From Sphingopyxis lindanitolerans (GTDB taxonomy: Bacteria; Pseudomonadota; Alphaproteobacteria; Sphingomonadales; Sphingomonadaceae): a DNA stretch of 64,000 nt. Where the stretch lies: assembly GCF_002993885.1 (NCBI RefSeq), contig NZ_CM009578.1, positions 313,251 through 377,250 on the forward strand. The letters run 5' to 3'. Shown piece by piece: positions 53,936-62,537 of the stretch (position 1 is the stretch's first letter; the number at the start of each line of letters is the position of its first letter). The position numbers and the translations under genes were made by a program. The notes under the pieces are model-generated. The model saw nothing but the letters and a program-made list of their open reading frames with translations, ran no database searches and was not told the DNA's origin.

Positions 53936-55576
53936 TTAGGGCGCGAGTTCGAAGCTTTCGGCGCGCGCCAATTGCCAGGCGCTGCCATAAAAATCGCGAT
54001 TGGACGCCCCGGCGAGCAATTCTCCCTCGTCAAGGAAGATATGAAGCTGGGAGAAAAGCCGGATCTCGGTGAGGCTGACGCGGCGGACGAGGTGGTGCGG
54101 ACCAAGACGGCCCGGATGATCGAGCCCCGCCGCTGCGATCATTTCCGACAAGGCCTTGAGCGTGTTGCGATGATAGTTGAAAACACGCGTCGCCTTGTCG
54201 GGAACGACCAGCGCGCGCTGCCGCGTCGGATCCTGGGTGGCGACGCCCACCGGGCAGCGATTACTGTGGCACGACAGCGACTGGATGCAGCCGATCGCGA
54301 ACATGAAGCCGCGTCCGGCATTGGTCCAGTCCGCCCCCAGCGCCATCGCGGTCGCGATGTCGAACGCGCTGACGATCTTGCCGGCGGCGCCCAGCTTGAT
54401 CTTGTGGCGAAGCCCCGCCCCCACCAGCGTGTTGTGGACGAAAAGCAGGCTTTCGCGCATCGGCATGCCGAGATGATCGGTGAACTCCAGCGGCGCGGCG
54501 CCCGTCCCCCCTTCGCCGCCGTCGACGACGATATAATCGGGAAGAATACCCGTCTGGAGCATCGCCTTGACGATCCCCATGAATTCCCAGGGCTGACCGA
54601 CGCACAATTTGAACCCGACGGGCTTGCCGCCGGAAAGACGGCGCAGTTCGGCAATGAAATGGACCAGTTCGATCGGGGTCGAAAACGCCCGGTGCCGTGC
54701 CGGAGAGATGCAATCCTCACCCATCGGGATGCCCCGCGTCGCCGCAATTTCCGCCGTGATCTTCTCGGCCGGCAGGATGCCGCCCTTACCCGGCTTGGCG
54801 CCCTGGCTGATCTTGATCTCGATCATCCTGATCTGCGGGTCGACGGCCTGTTCGGCAAAGCGGACGGGATCGAACCCGCCGTCGGGGGTCCGGCAACCGA
54901 AATAGCCGCTGCCGATTTCCCAGATCAGGTCGCCGCCAAATTCGCGGTGATAGGGGCTGATCGAACCCTCGCCGGTGTCATGGGCGAAGCCGCCCATTCT
55001 GGCGCCCTTGTTCAGCGCCCGGATCGCGTTCGCGCTCAGCGCCCCAAAGCTCATCGCCGAAATGTTGAAGATCGAAGCCAGATAGGGCTGGCTGCAATCG
55101 TCGCCGCCGATGCGAACGCGAAAATCCGCCGGGTCTGCAACCGGAACGGGCTGCGTCGAATGGGCGATGAATTCATATCCATTGGCATAGACATCGACCA
55201 AGGTCCCGAAAGCCCGGTCGCTGATCTCATTTTTGGCGCGCGCATAGACGAGCGATCGCTGGCTTCGCGAAAAGGGCGTCCGTTCGTGATCGCTTTCGAT
55301 CAGATATTGGCGGATCGCGGGGCGGATATCTTCGAACAGCCAGCGAATGCGGCCGATGACAGGATAGTTGCGCCGAACCGAATGGAGCGGCTGACATAGG
55401 TCATACAGGCCGATCACGGCCAGGCTTGCCCCGAGCAGGAACAGCAGAAACGCCCAGATTCCTGGCAAAGCAAAGCCCGCGGCCAGCATCAGAGCGATAC
55501 TCGCGGCGAGCGGAATGAAACGGGTGAAGCGCAAGAGTGGCTCCTGGGCGTATGGATGGCGGAAAGATATAGGCAT
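53936..55576 (-). CDS. Membrane-anchored stand-alone glutamate synthase domain protein
   Basis: A 546-residue FMN-binding glutamate synthase family protein. Two or three hydrophobic helices lie at residues about 18-65. The catalytic barrel follows, with YIVVDGGEGGTGAAP for FMN binding and an iron-sulfur site CIQSLSCHSNRC spaced as in the 3Fe-4S cluster of glutamate synthase. The glutamine amidotransferase domain of full-length GltB is absent, so ammonia would have to come from elsewhere or the reaction differs. Two small membrane-protein genes lie upstream on the same strand. The 243 bases between this gene and the tRNA show nothing. Confidence 0.85.
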   Translation of the reverse strand: MPISFRHPYAQEPLLRFTRFIPLAASIALMLAAGFALPGIWAFLLFLLGASLAVIGLYDLCQPLHSVRRNYPVIGRIRWLFEDIRPAIRQYLIESDHERTPFSRSQRSLVYARAKNEISDRAFGTLVDVYANGYEFIAHSTQPVPVADPADFRVRIGGDDCSQPYLASIFNISAMSFGALSANAIRALNKGARMGGFAHDTGEGSISPYHREFGGDLIWEIGSGYFGCRTPDGGFDPVRFAEQAVDPQIRMIEIKISQGAKPGKGGILPAEKITAEIAATRGIPMGEDCISPARHRAFSTPIELVHFIAELRRLSGGKPVGFKLCVGQPWEFMGIVKAMLQTGILPDYIVVDGGEGGTGAAPLEFTDHLGMPMRESLLFVHNTLVGAGLRHKIKLGAAGKIVSAFDIATAMALGADWTNAGRGFMFAIGCIQSLSCHSNRCPVGVATQDPTRQRALVVPDKATRVFNYHRNTLKALSEMIAAAGLDHPGRLGPHHLVRRVSLTEIRLFSQLHIFLDEGELLAGASNRDFYGSAWQLARAESFELAP

Positions 55577-55622
55577 CCGACGTTTTCCGTCCGCAGCAGA
55601 TTAGGGGGCGCGCCTCCCTTCC

Positions 55623-55657
55623 GCGCGCCGGACCGCGGTCGCGGCGATCCGGCGCGC
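55623..55657 (-). terminator. Hairpin before the glutamate synthase-like gene
   Basis: A perfect 10-bp stem GCGCGCCGGA/TCCGGCGCGC with a 15-base loop lies between the 73-residue gene and the glutamate synthase-like gene. It may terminate or attenuate transcription between them. Confidence 0.5.
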
Positions 55658-55670
55658 GCAGGAAAGGCGA

Positions 55671-55892
55671 TCAGAGCGGGCTGAACATCGAACCAAAAGT
55701 GATGAGCGCCAAAATGCCCACCGGAACGATCGTCACAAGCGACGAAATATCCTCGCCCGTCATCGCAAAGCCCGTCCGCTTCGGCGGCAGCGCCACGGGC
55801 GCCGCGATGATGGCAGCTTCGGCCGCACTGCGGACGCGGGGGTGGTTGACGAAAACCCCATCATGATGGGCGAGCATGTTTTGCGTAGACAT
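55671..55892 (-). CDS. Small tail-anchored membrane protein
   Basis: A 73-residue protein with a soluble N-terminal half and one C-terminal hydrophobic helix (LVTIVPVGILALITFGSMF). I recognise no family. The ATG at 55892 follows a purine-rich AAAGAAAGAG. It lies between the split small membrane gene upstream and the membrane-anchored glutamate synthase-like gene downstream, all on the minus strand, suggesting a membrane complex. Confidence 0.6.
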   Translation of the reverse strand: MSTQNMLAHHDGVFVNHPRVRSAAEAAIIAAPVALPPKRTGFAMTGEDISSLVTIVPVGILALITFGSMFSPL

Positions 55893-56227
55893 ATTCTCTT
55901 TCTTTCAAGGCGCAGGTGCTGCCGGGGACAAAGTCATGGACAAGCTGCCTCCGCCCTCGCGGCACGGAGAGCAGGGCGAGCGTGCTTTCGGGCTAACGGC
56001 CGAGAAACCACCAGAGCGCGGCACTAGCCGTGATGATCGGAAGGATGAGCGACACGAACAAAAAGGCGATCGGCACTTCGAGTTCGCAGCGATGATCGCG
56101 ATAGAAAGCCGCGAGCTTACCCGACAATTGCTCGTCGGCGGTGATCACGGCCCTGTCGATCAGCGGCAGCAAGGGAAAGGTCTCGATAAGACGCGCCAAC
56201 TCCTGCTCGTCGAGCCGAGGATAGCGG

Positions 56228-57840
56228 GTCGCCCGTGAAAAACGCTGGATCCCGCAGAGATGCGGGGTTTTTCGTGATAACCAAGTATTAGAAATCGCAA
56301 GGGTTCGGGCGATTGGTGCAAAAAGCTTGCAATTTTGCGCGCCCGTGCGCGTGGGGGCTTCCCCTGGAAATTGGGCTGTGATTCAGTGCGCTGGCCGAGA
56401 CGATGAGGTTCGCCGATGCCGCCGAAGAAGCCCCAGCTGAGCGAGTTCGAACTGTTCCAGAGCCGTTTGGACAACATGCTCGATCCCAAGCATCCGCTGG
56501 TGAAGCTCGCTGGGCTGATTGACTGGTCGCGGTTCGATGAGGCCTATGGTCGCTTTTACACGGAGAAGGGCCGGCGGGGCTTGCCGACGCGGTTGATGGC
56601 GGGATTGCACCTTCTCAAGCACATGGAGGGCCTGTCGGACGAGGCTGTCTGCGCCCGCTGGGTGGAGAACCCCTATTTCCAGTACTTTTGCGGCGAGCAG
56701 CATTTCCGGCACAAGCTCCCGCTCGACCGGTCGTCGATGACGCGCTGGCGGGGGCGGATCGGTCCTGACAAGCTCGAGCTGCTGCTGGCCGAAACGCTCA
56801 GCGTGGCGATGCGAACCGATGCTGTGACGCCCCAGGCCTGCGAACGGGTGACGCTGGATACAACGGTGCAGACCAAGGCGATTGCCCATCCCACCGACAG
56901 CCATCTGCTCCTGCGCGGCATCGAGTGGCTGAACCGGCTGGCGAAACAGCACGGCATCACGCTGCGCCAGTCGTTCCTGCGTGTGGGCCGCCGGGCGCGC
57001 CGCGAGGTGTCGCGGCTGATCCATGGCCGCGGTCACAAACAGGCGCTGCGCTGGGTGCGAAAACTGCGCACCTGGCTGGGCCGGCTCGACCGCGACATCG
57101 GCCGCAAGATTGCCGGGAATGAAGCGCTCGAGGCCGCCTTTGCCGTCGCCCGCGAGCGCGTGGCGCGCATCCTCGCCCAGAAGTCTGGTGATGCCGACAA
57201 GCTCTACGCCCTGCACGCACCCGAGGTCGAATGCATCGCCAAGGGCAAGGCCAGGACGCGCTATGAGTTCGGGGTGAAGACCTCGATCGCGGTCACCAAC
57301 GCCCGCACCGCCGGCGGCCAGTTCATCGTTGGCATGCAGGCTCTGCCCGGCAGCCCCTATGATGGCCATACGCTGACCGGGCAGATCGAGCAGGTCGAGC
57401 GCTTGACCGGCATCACCGTCGAGCGGGCCTATGTCGACCGCGGCTACAAGGGCCACAAGCACAGCGGCAAAGCCAAGGTCTATATCGCCCACACCCGCGG
57501 TATCACGTCACCGACGATCAAACGCGAGCTCCGCCGCCGCAACGCCATCGAACCGATTATCGGTCACGCCAAGAGCGATGGCTTGCTCGAGCGCAATCAC
57601 CTTGCCGGTGCTACCGGCGATGCCATCAACGCCATCCTGGTCGCCGCCGGACACAATATGCGGTTGCTCGTCGCATGGCTGACCGCGCTTTTGCGTGCCC
57701 TGTTCATGGCGCTCCTCCAACCGAGGCAGCCAGAACTGGCCGCCGCCTGAGCGCGCAAACTTCGCTATCAAAGTCTCACCCATCCAAGCCGGATCGCTCA
57801 ACGCAACCGCCTATTTGAAATCGCATTGTTCACGGACGAC
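56228..57840 (+). mobile_element. IS5/IS1182-like insertion sequence
   Basis: A 1613-base element with imperfect terminal inverted repeats, GTCGCCCGTGAAAAACGC at the left and the complement of GTCGTCCGTGAACAATGC at the right (15 of 18 matching). It is flanked by direct TAGCGG copies at 56222-56227 and 57841-57846. It carries one transposase gene and interrupts a small membrane-protein gene. The family name is from the transposase type; the 6-base duplication is not typical of every IS5 subgroup. Confidence 0.88.
56416..57750 (+). CDS. DDE transposase
   Basis: A 444-residue transposase. A DUF772-type N-terminal region comes first (LSEFELFQSRLDNMLDPKHP, LKHMEGLSDEAVCARWVENP), then the DDE domain. 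The acidic residues are visible in TLDTTVQTKA, YVDRGYKGHK and RRRNAIEPIIGHAKSD. The gene is full length without frameshift, so the element may still be active. It is of the IS5/IS1182 type. Confidence 0.92.
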   Translation: MPPKKPQLSEFELFQSRLDNMLDPKHPLVKLAGLIDWSRFDEAYGRFYTEKGRRGLPTRLMAGLHLLKHMEGLSDEAVCARWVENPYFQYFCGEQHFRHKLPLDRSSMTRWRGRIGPDKLELLLAETLSVAMRTDAVTPQACERVTLDTTVQTKAIAHPTDSHLLLRGIEWLNRLAKQHGITLRQSFLRVGRRARREVSRLIHGRGHKQALRWVRKLRTWLGRLDRDIGRKIAGNEALEAAFAVARERVARILAQKSGDADKLYALHAPEVECIAKGKARTRYEFGVKTSIAVTNARTAGGQFIVGMQALPGSPYDGHTLTGQIEQVERLTGITVERAYVDRGYKGHKHSGKAKVYIAHTRGITSPTIKRELRRRNAIEPIIGHAKSDGLLERNHLAGATGDAINAILVAAGHNMRLLVAWLTALLRALFMALLQPRQPELAAA

Positions 57841-57941
57841 TAGCGGGCCAGCAGCATTTCGACATCGAACGTCATTTGCGACCTGTTCCGCAAACGGGAA
57901 TAAACTCGGGTTGCCATTTTCGGAGCTCCTTTGCGCAGCAA

Positions 57942-58088
57942 CGACGCCCACGCAGGCTTGCGGCCTGTGCGGCGTGAAAGAGGGATTTCGCCCTGCATCG
58001 GAGAATGGATGGCTTGCGGCCGTCAGCCGACGCGCATCATGACTCGGATGCCTTGCACCGGACGCCGCCTGGGTGGGCGCACGTCCGG
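57942..58088 (-). other. Structured leader upstream of the split membrane-protein gene
   Basis: On the minus strand this segment precedes the AAAGGAG site of the split gene. It contains a hairpin CCGGACG/CGTCCGG (58058-58088) enclosing CGCC/GGCG, and a longer stem around CAGGC-TTGCG-GCCTG (57953-57967) extended by ACGCC/GGCGT. I do not recognise a riboswitch class. No gene is supported here. Confidence 0.4.
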
Positions 58089-58119
58089 CTAGACACGGAT
58101 CGTCAGGCGCTCTGAACTT

Positions 58120-58345
58120 CGAAATGGAAAAAATATAATCATAGCTGTGAGGATAAGATAGCGATCCCGCTCGTATTTTCAAGTTATCTTGTAGAAATTA
58201 AATTATTCTCAACCCGATATTCGCTTTGTGAAAAATATTCAACTTCACAGAAGGCACGAAAAGCTTCCTTTTTTACAAAAATATCTATTTTACTTCCATA
58301 AAAAATCTTTCTTTCTCTATTATTATAATAATATTATATCCGGCG
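58120..58345. other. AT-rich block without a gene
   Basis: About 225 bases dominated by A and T runs (for example TTATTATAATAATATTATAT near 58319-58338), sharply unlike the surrounding GC-rich DNA. No convincing coding frame is seen on either strand, and the 58346-58567 stretch next to ectR also lacks a supported gene. It could hold promoters for the flanking genes or be a remnant of transferred DNA. Confidence 0.5.
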
Positions 58346-58567
58346 CGAGAGATGAAAGACGGCGACGATCGCCTCATCGACGTGGGCGTCCGGCTGTTCA
58401 CGACGTCCACGCGCTTCGACGAAGTCATCACGGCCGACAATCCGTGCCGGAACGGCGAGCGCCGCGCGCGTCTAAAGCTGTCGGTTGAGGCTGTCCTGTC
58501 CCGGTCGGAGCAAGGTCCGGTGCACGCAGATTCTCAGACCGGTGCGGCCCACGGAGAAGCGGCGCGG

Positions 58568-59065
58568 CTATTGTGCATCGCGCGTTCCGGCACGATCGAT
58601 CAATCCGGCATCGAGCAGCGGCGCGGCATCGATATCCTCCGCGCCCAATATGCCGGCCAGTCGCTCGGCACCGGCCAGGATCATTGCCTGTTCCCAGGCC
58701 GGAAGCGCGGCAAAGCGATCCGCAAAAACCTCCTGGAGCATATCGGGGGCATCGCTAAGCCGCTGTCGCCCCTCGTCGGTCGCGTCCAAAAGCATCTGCC
58801 GCTTGTCCCGATCGCTGCGCGTTCGCGTGATCAGGCCCAGGGCGACGAGCCGGTCTGTAATCGCCGTGATCGTGGCATGACTGAACTGCAATCGCTGCGC
58901 GATCGCCCCCGGCGTTACCTCGTCCTGGGCTTCGACCTCTCGCAGGACAAGCAGTTGCGACGGCGTCAGCCCGGTTGCCGCCGCAAGCTTGCGGCTACCC
59001 CGGTCGGTCGCGCGCAAAATGCGCCGCAGGGCCTTCAAAGTCGCGTTCGCAATCTCGGTTTCCAT
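58568..59065 (-). CDS. ectR: MarR-type regulator of ectoine genes
   Basis: A 165-residue MarR-family winged helix protein (PGAIAQRLQFSHATITAITD, RTRSDRDKRQMLLDATDEG). It is divergent from ectA across a 198-base gap, the position of EctR repressors of ectoine clusters. EctR represses ect transcription and relieves it under osmotic stress in methylotrophs. Two related palindromes near the ectA promoter are candidate binding sites. The ATG at 59065 begins the conserved fold. Confidence 0.88.
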   Translation of the reverse strand: METEIANATLKALRRILRATDRGSRKLAAATGLTPSQLLVLREVEAQDEVTPGAIAQRLQFSHATITAITDRLVALGLITRTRSDRDKRQMLLDATDEGRQRLSDAPDMLQEVFADRFAALPAWEQAMILAGAERLAGILGAEDIDAAPLLDAGLIDRAGTRDAQ

Positions 59066-59152
59066 ACCCCCTGAGTAGCCGCACTGGCCGCTGTCGCCAA
59101 CGCGTTATTGCTCGCGTTATGGCTTCCCAATCAATTTGATTATATTTTGTAT

Positions 59153-59207
59153 TTTGAAATAATTTTCAATGCCGGGGTTGAGCAATCTTTGAAATACCTT
59201 ATATTTC
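59153..59207 (+). promoter_or_regulatory. ectA promoter with two candidate EctR operators
   Basis: Site 1, 59154-59169, is TTGAAA-TAAT-TTTCAA. Site 2, 59191-59207, is GAAATA-N5-TATTTC. Both contain TTTGAAATA (59153-59161 and 59188-59196, 35 bases apart). A sigma-70-like TTGAGC (59178-59183) and TATATT (59200-59205) with 16 bases between them face ectA, so site 2 covers the -10 box. Confidence 0.6.
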
Positions 59208-59263
59208 CTTTGATAAATTTTTGAGTCGCCCCATCATGGCGCATAATATGTTTCAGGAGATGA

Positions 59264-59848
59264 ATGATATCCGATTGGCAAAAAGACACGGAGACATTGC
59301 CACCAGGGAAGCGTTTGGATGACGCGATAGTTTCAACAGCCGATTTGCAACTCCGCAGGCCCGTCGCGACGGATGGTCCTGCCATCACCGCGCTGGTCGC
59401 GCGCTGCGCACCGCTCGATCGCAACTCTGCTTACTGCAATCTGCTTCAATGCACCCATTTCGCCGACTCGTGCATCGTCGCGGAGCGCGACGGCGCGATC
59501 GTCGGATGGGTGTCGGGGCATCGCCCGCCCTCCGATCCGCAGGATTTTTTCGTCTGGCAGGTCGCCGTGGCCCGCGAAGGGCGCAGCAAGAGGCTCGCAA
59601 GCAGCATGATCAAGGCGCTGCTCGCGCGTCCGGCACAACGCGGCGCAACCCATCTGATCACGACGGTGACCGACGACAATCAGGCATCCTGGGCGCTTTT
59701 TCACGGACTGGCCCGCGACTGGGACGTGCCGCTTGAAAGAAGCCCGCTTTTTGAAAGCAGCGCGCATTTCGCGGGGGCGCACGCGACCGAATATCAGGCC
59801 CGCATCGGGCCTTTCGACCATGGCAAGTTCCAGGCAGAACAGGGATAA
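59264..59848 (+). CDS. ectA: L-2,4-diaminobutyrate acetyltransferase
   Basis: A 194-residue GNAT enzyme that acetylates diaminobutyrate to N-gamma-acetyl-diaminobutyrate, the second ectoine step. EctA features include LRRPVATDGPAITALVARCA, LDRNSAYCNLLQCTHFADSC and VAREGRSKRLASSMIKALL. AGGAG lies four bases before the ATG at 59264. It starts the ectABCD-ask operon; ectB begins four bases after its stop. Confidence 0.95.
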   Translation: MISDWQKDTETLPPGKRLDDAIVSTADLQLRRPVATDGPAITALVARCAPLDRNSAYCNLLQCTHFADSCIVAERDGAIVGWVSGHRPPSDPQDFFVWQVAVAREGRSKRLASSMIKALLARPAQRGATHLITTVTDDNQASWALFHGLARDWDVPLERSPLFESSAHFAGAHATEYQARIGPFDHGKFQAEQG

Positions 59849-59852
59849 TATC

Positions 59853-61157
59853 ATGATTACGAGGCCTAAACCGTCCGGCAGGATTCCGGACCGGAGCATC
59901 TATGAGCGCCGCGAATCCGCGGTGCGCAGCTACGCCCGCTCGATGCCGCGTCAATTCGGCCGGGCCGAGGGTGTGTGGATGCACGACGACCAGGGCGGGC
60001 GTTATCTCGATTTCCTTTCGGGTTGCTCGACGCTCAACTATGGACATAACCACCCGATATTGAAGCAGGCGTTGCTCGATTATATCGGCGGCGACGGCAT
60101 CGCCCACGGGCTCGATCTCCACACCAACGCAAAAAAGGATTTCCTCGATGCGTTCGAGGCGCTGATCCTGCAGCCGCGAGCGCTCGACTATCGCGTCATG
60201 TTTACCGGCCCCACCGGCACCAACGCGGTCGAAGCGGCGATCAAGCTCGCGCGCAAGGTCACGGGGCGCGAGATGGTGATCGCCTTCACCAACGGCTTTC
60301 ACGGCATGACGCTGGGCGCCCTCGCCTGCACCGGCAATGCCGCCAAGCGTGGCGGCGCGGGCGTGCCGCTGAGCCATGTCGCGCACGAGCCCTATGATGG
60401 CTATTATGGCCCCGACGTCGACACCGCCGACCTGCTGGAACAGCGGCTATCCGATCCGTCGAGCGGCCTCGACGCCCCCGCCGCGATCCTCGTCGAAACG
60501 GTGCAGGGCGAAGGCGGGCTCAACGCGGCGTCGCCCGACTGGCTGCGCCGGATCGCGGACATCGCGAAGGCGCACGGCGCGCTGCTGATCGTCGATGATA
60601 TCCAGGCGGGCTGCGGCCGCACCGGCGGCTTCTTCAGCTTCGAGGAGATGGGCTTCACCCCCGACATCGTCACGCTGGCGAAATCGCTGTCGGGCCTGGG
60701 TCTGCCCTTTGCCCTGACCCTGCTGCGCCCCGAGTTCGACCAATGGTCGCCCGGCGAACACAACGGCACCTTCCGCGGCAACAATCATGCGTTCGTCACC
60801 GCGACCGCGGCGCTCCGCCATTTCTGGAGCAGCGAAGCCTTTCAGCGCGACGTGCGCCGCCGTGGCGACATGCTGGAAGCGCGGCTGGCCGGGATCGCGG
60901 CGGAGTATGGCTTCGAGGTGCGCGGCCGCGGCATGATGCGCGGCGTCAACACCGGTTCGGGCGACCTCGCCGGGGCGGTGACCACCGCCTGCTTCGACGC
61001 CGGGCTGATCATCGAAACCAGCGGCGCGCATGACGAGGTGATCAAAGTCCTTGCCCCGCTGACGATCGACGACGCGACGCTCGCCGTCGGTCTCGACATT
61101 CTTGAAACCAAGATCCGCGAGGCGATGGCCGACGATTACGCCGTCGCCGCCGAATAG
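59853..61157 (+). CDS. ectB: Diaminobutyrate-2-oxoglutarate transaminase
   Basis: A 434-residue class III PLP aminotransferase that makes L-2,4-diaminobutyrate from aspartate semialdehyde and glutamate. The Schiff-base lysine is Lys277 in [12 protein letters not shown], and the cofactor aspartates are in [32 protein letters not shown] is the typical EctB segment. The ATG at 59853 gives the family length. Part of the ect operon. Confidence 0.95.
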   Translation: MITRPKPSGRIPDRSIYERRESAVRSYARSMPRQFGRAEGVWMHDDQGGRYLDFLSGCSTLNYGHNHPILKQALLDYIGGDGIAHGLDLHTNAKKDFLDAFEALILQPRALDYRVMFTGPTGTNAVEAAIKLARKVTGREMVIAFTNGFHGMTLGALACTGNAAKRGGAGVPLSHVAHEPYDGYYGPDVDTADLLEQRLSDPSSGLDAPAAILVETVQGEGGLNAASPDWLRRIADIAKAHGALLIVDDIQAGCGRTGGFFSFEEMGFTPDIVTLAKSLSGLGLPFALTLLRPEFDQWSPGEHNGTFRGNNHAFVTATAALRHFWSSEAFQRDVRRRGDMLEARLAGIAAEYGFEVRGRGMMRGVNTGSGDLAGAVTTACFDAGLIIETSGAHDEVIKVLAPLTIDDATLAVGLDILETKIREAMADDYAVAAE

Positions 61158-61173
61158 ACATAGGAGACACAAT

Positions 61174-61587
61174 ATGATCGTTCGCAATCTCAACGCGATC
61201 CGCAAGACCGACCGCAACGTCCGCTCGGACGGCTGGGCCAGCGCGCGCATGCTGCTCAAGGACGATGGCATGGGCTTTTCCTTCCATATCACCACCATGT
61301 TCGCGGGCAGCGAGCTCAAGATGCACTACCAGAACCACCTCGAGGCGGTGTTCGTCCTGAAAGGCACGGGTACGATCGAAGACCTGGCGACGGGCAAGGT
61401 TCACAAGCTGGAACCCGGCGTCCTCTACGCGCTCAACGAGCACGACCGCCACATCGTCCGCCCCGAAACCGATATATTGACCGCCTGCGCCTTCAACCCG
61501 CCGGTCACCGGCAAGGAAGTGCACGACGCGAGCGGCGCTTATCCCGCCGATGCCGAGCTAGTCCGCGAGCCCGCCCCCGCCGACTGA
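61174..61587 (+). CDS. ectC: Ectoine synthase
   Basis: A 137-residue cupin that closes N-gamma-acetyl-diaminobutyrate to ectoine with loss of water. The N-terminus [16 protein letters not shown] and the cupin parts [20 protein letters not shown] and [10 protein letters not shown] are characteristic. TAGGAG precedes the start. It sits between ectB and ectD. Confidence 0.96.
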   Translation: MIVRNLNAIRKTDRNVRSDGWASARMLLKDDGMGFSFHITTMFAGSELKMHYQNHLEAVFVLKGTGTIEDLATGKVHKLEPGVLYALNEHDRHIVRPETDILTACAFNPPVTGKEVHDASGAYPADAELVREPAPAD

Positions 61588-61616
61588 CAGACATCAACAG
61601 GAAAGGGGGAAGTCCC

Positions 61617-62537
61617 ATGACAGACATCTACCCATCGCGCCGCGCCGCCGAGCCCGAGATGCGGCCGCGGCAGGACCCCGTCGTCCATGGAGAATGGAAC
61701 AACGACGCGCCGATCAGCCCGGCGCAGGCCGCGCAGTTCGATCGCGACGGCTATATGATATTGGAGGATATTTTCTCGGACGAGGAGGTCGCCTTTCTGC
61801 AGCGTGCCACGGGCAAGCTGCTCGCCGATCCCGCCGCGCTCGATGACGAGACGATCGTGACCGAACCGCAAAGCAACGAAGTCCGGTCGATTTTCGAGAT
61901 TCATCGTCAGAACCATTGCATGGCACGCCTCGCCGCCGATGCCCGGCTCGCCGACGTCGCGCGTTTCCTGCTCGGCGACGAGGTTTATATCCACCAGTCG
62001 CGGCTCAATTATAAACCCGGCTTCAAGGGCAAGGAGTTCTACTGGCACAGCGATTTCGAAACCTGGCATGTCGAGGACGGCATGCCCCGGATGCGCGCGC
62101 TGTCGATGTCGATCCTGCTCGCCGAAAACACCCCGCACAATGGCCCGCTGATGGTCATTCCGGGGTCGCACCATATCTATCTGACCTGTGTCGGCGAAAC
62201 CCCCGACGATCATTATCTGAGCTCGCTCAAGAAACAGGAATATGGTGTTCCCGACGAGGACAGTCTCGCCGAGCTGGCGCACCGGCACGGCATCGTCGCG
62301 CCGACCGGCAAGCCCGGCACGGTGATCCTGTTCGACTGCAACCTGATGCACGGGTCGAACTGCAATATCACGCCCTTCCCCCGCGCGAACGCCTTTCTCG
62401 TCTATAATGCGGTGAGCAACTGGCTCGAAGAGCCGTTCGGCGCCCGCAAGCCCCGCCCCTGGTTCCTCGCGCATCGCGGCGATCCCGAGCCGCTGACGGT
62501 CGAGCATGGATCGCTGACCGGCACGGTGTCGGCATGA
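61617..62537 (+). CDS. ectD: Ectoine 5-hydroxylase
   Basis: A 306-residue Fe(II)/2-oxoglutarate dioxygenase that converts ectoine to 5-hydroxyectoine. The iron triad is His144, Asp146 (FYWHSDFETWHVEDG) and His245 (LMHGSN), the numbering known from the Sphingopyxis alaskensis enzyme, with the arginine for 2-oxoglutarate near 256. QSRLNYKPGFKGKEF is the EctD signature. An AAAGGGGGAAG site precedes the ATG at 61617. Its stop overlaps the next gene by 4 bases. Confidence 0.96.
   Translation: MTDIYPSRRAAEPEMRPRQDPVVHGEWNNDAPISPAQAAQFDRDGYMILEDIFSDEEVAFLQRATGKLLADPAALDDETIVTEPQSNEVRSIFEIHRQNHCMARLAADARLADVARFLLGDEVYIHQSRLNYKPGFKGKEFYWHSDFETWHVEDGMPRMRALSMSILLAENTPHNGPLMVIPGSHHIYLTCVGETPDDHYLSSLKKQEYGVPDEDSLAELAHRHGIVAPTGKPGTVILFDCNLMHGSNCNITPFPRANAFLVYNAVSNWLEEPFGARKPRPWFLAHRGDPEPLTVEHGSLTGTVSA

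Larger units (their letters stand above)
55993..57917 (-). pseudogene. Small membrane-protein gene split by an insertion sequence
   Basis: The start ATG at 57917 is preceded by AAAGGAG eight bases upstream. The frame runs to 57841, is cut by the element at 56228-57840, and resumes at 56221 down to 55993. Joining 57917-57841 to 56221-55993 (dropping one TAGCGG copy) gives exactly 102 codons with no stop. The restored 101-residue protein has a helical soluble part (ARYPRLDEQELARLIETFPL, ADEQLSGKLAAFYRD) and a C-terminal membrane helix (AFLFVSLILPIITASAALWW). No family is recognised. A remnant could be translated from the TTG at 56199. Confidence 0.85.

Noticed and set aside
57811..58182. A 123-codon minus-strand frame over the gap before the split gene
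   Set aside because: It has no ribosome binding site or recognisable domain, overlaps the restored start of the split gene in another frame and runs into the insertion sequence.
58352..58567. A plus-strand frame beginning with ATG at 58352 that runs on into ectR
   Set aside because: It continues antisense through the ectR gene without any domain. The short part outside ectR is not enough to call a gene.
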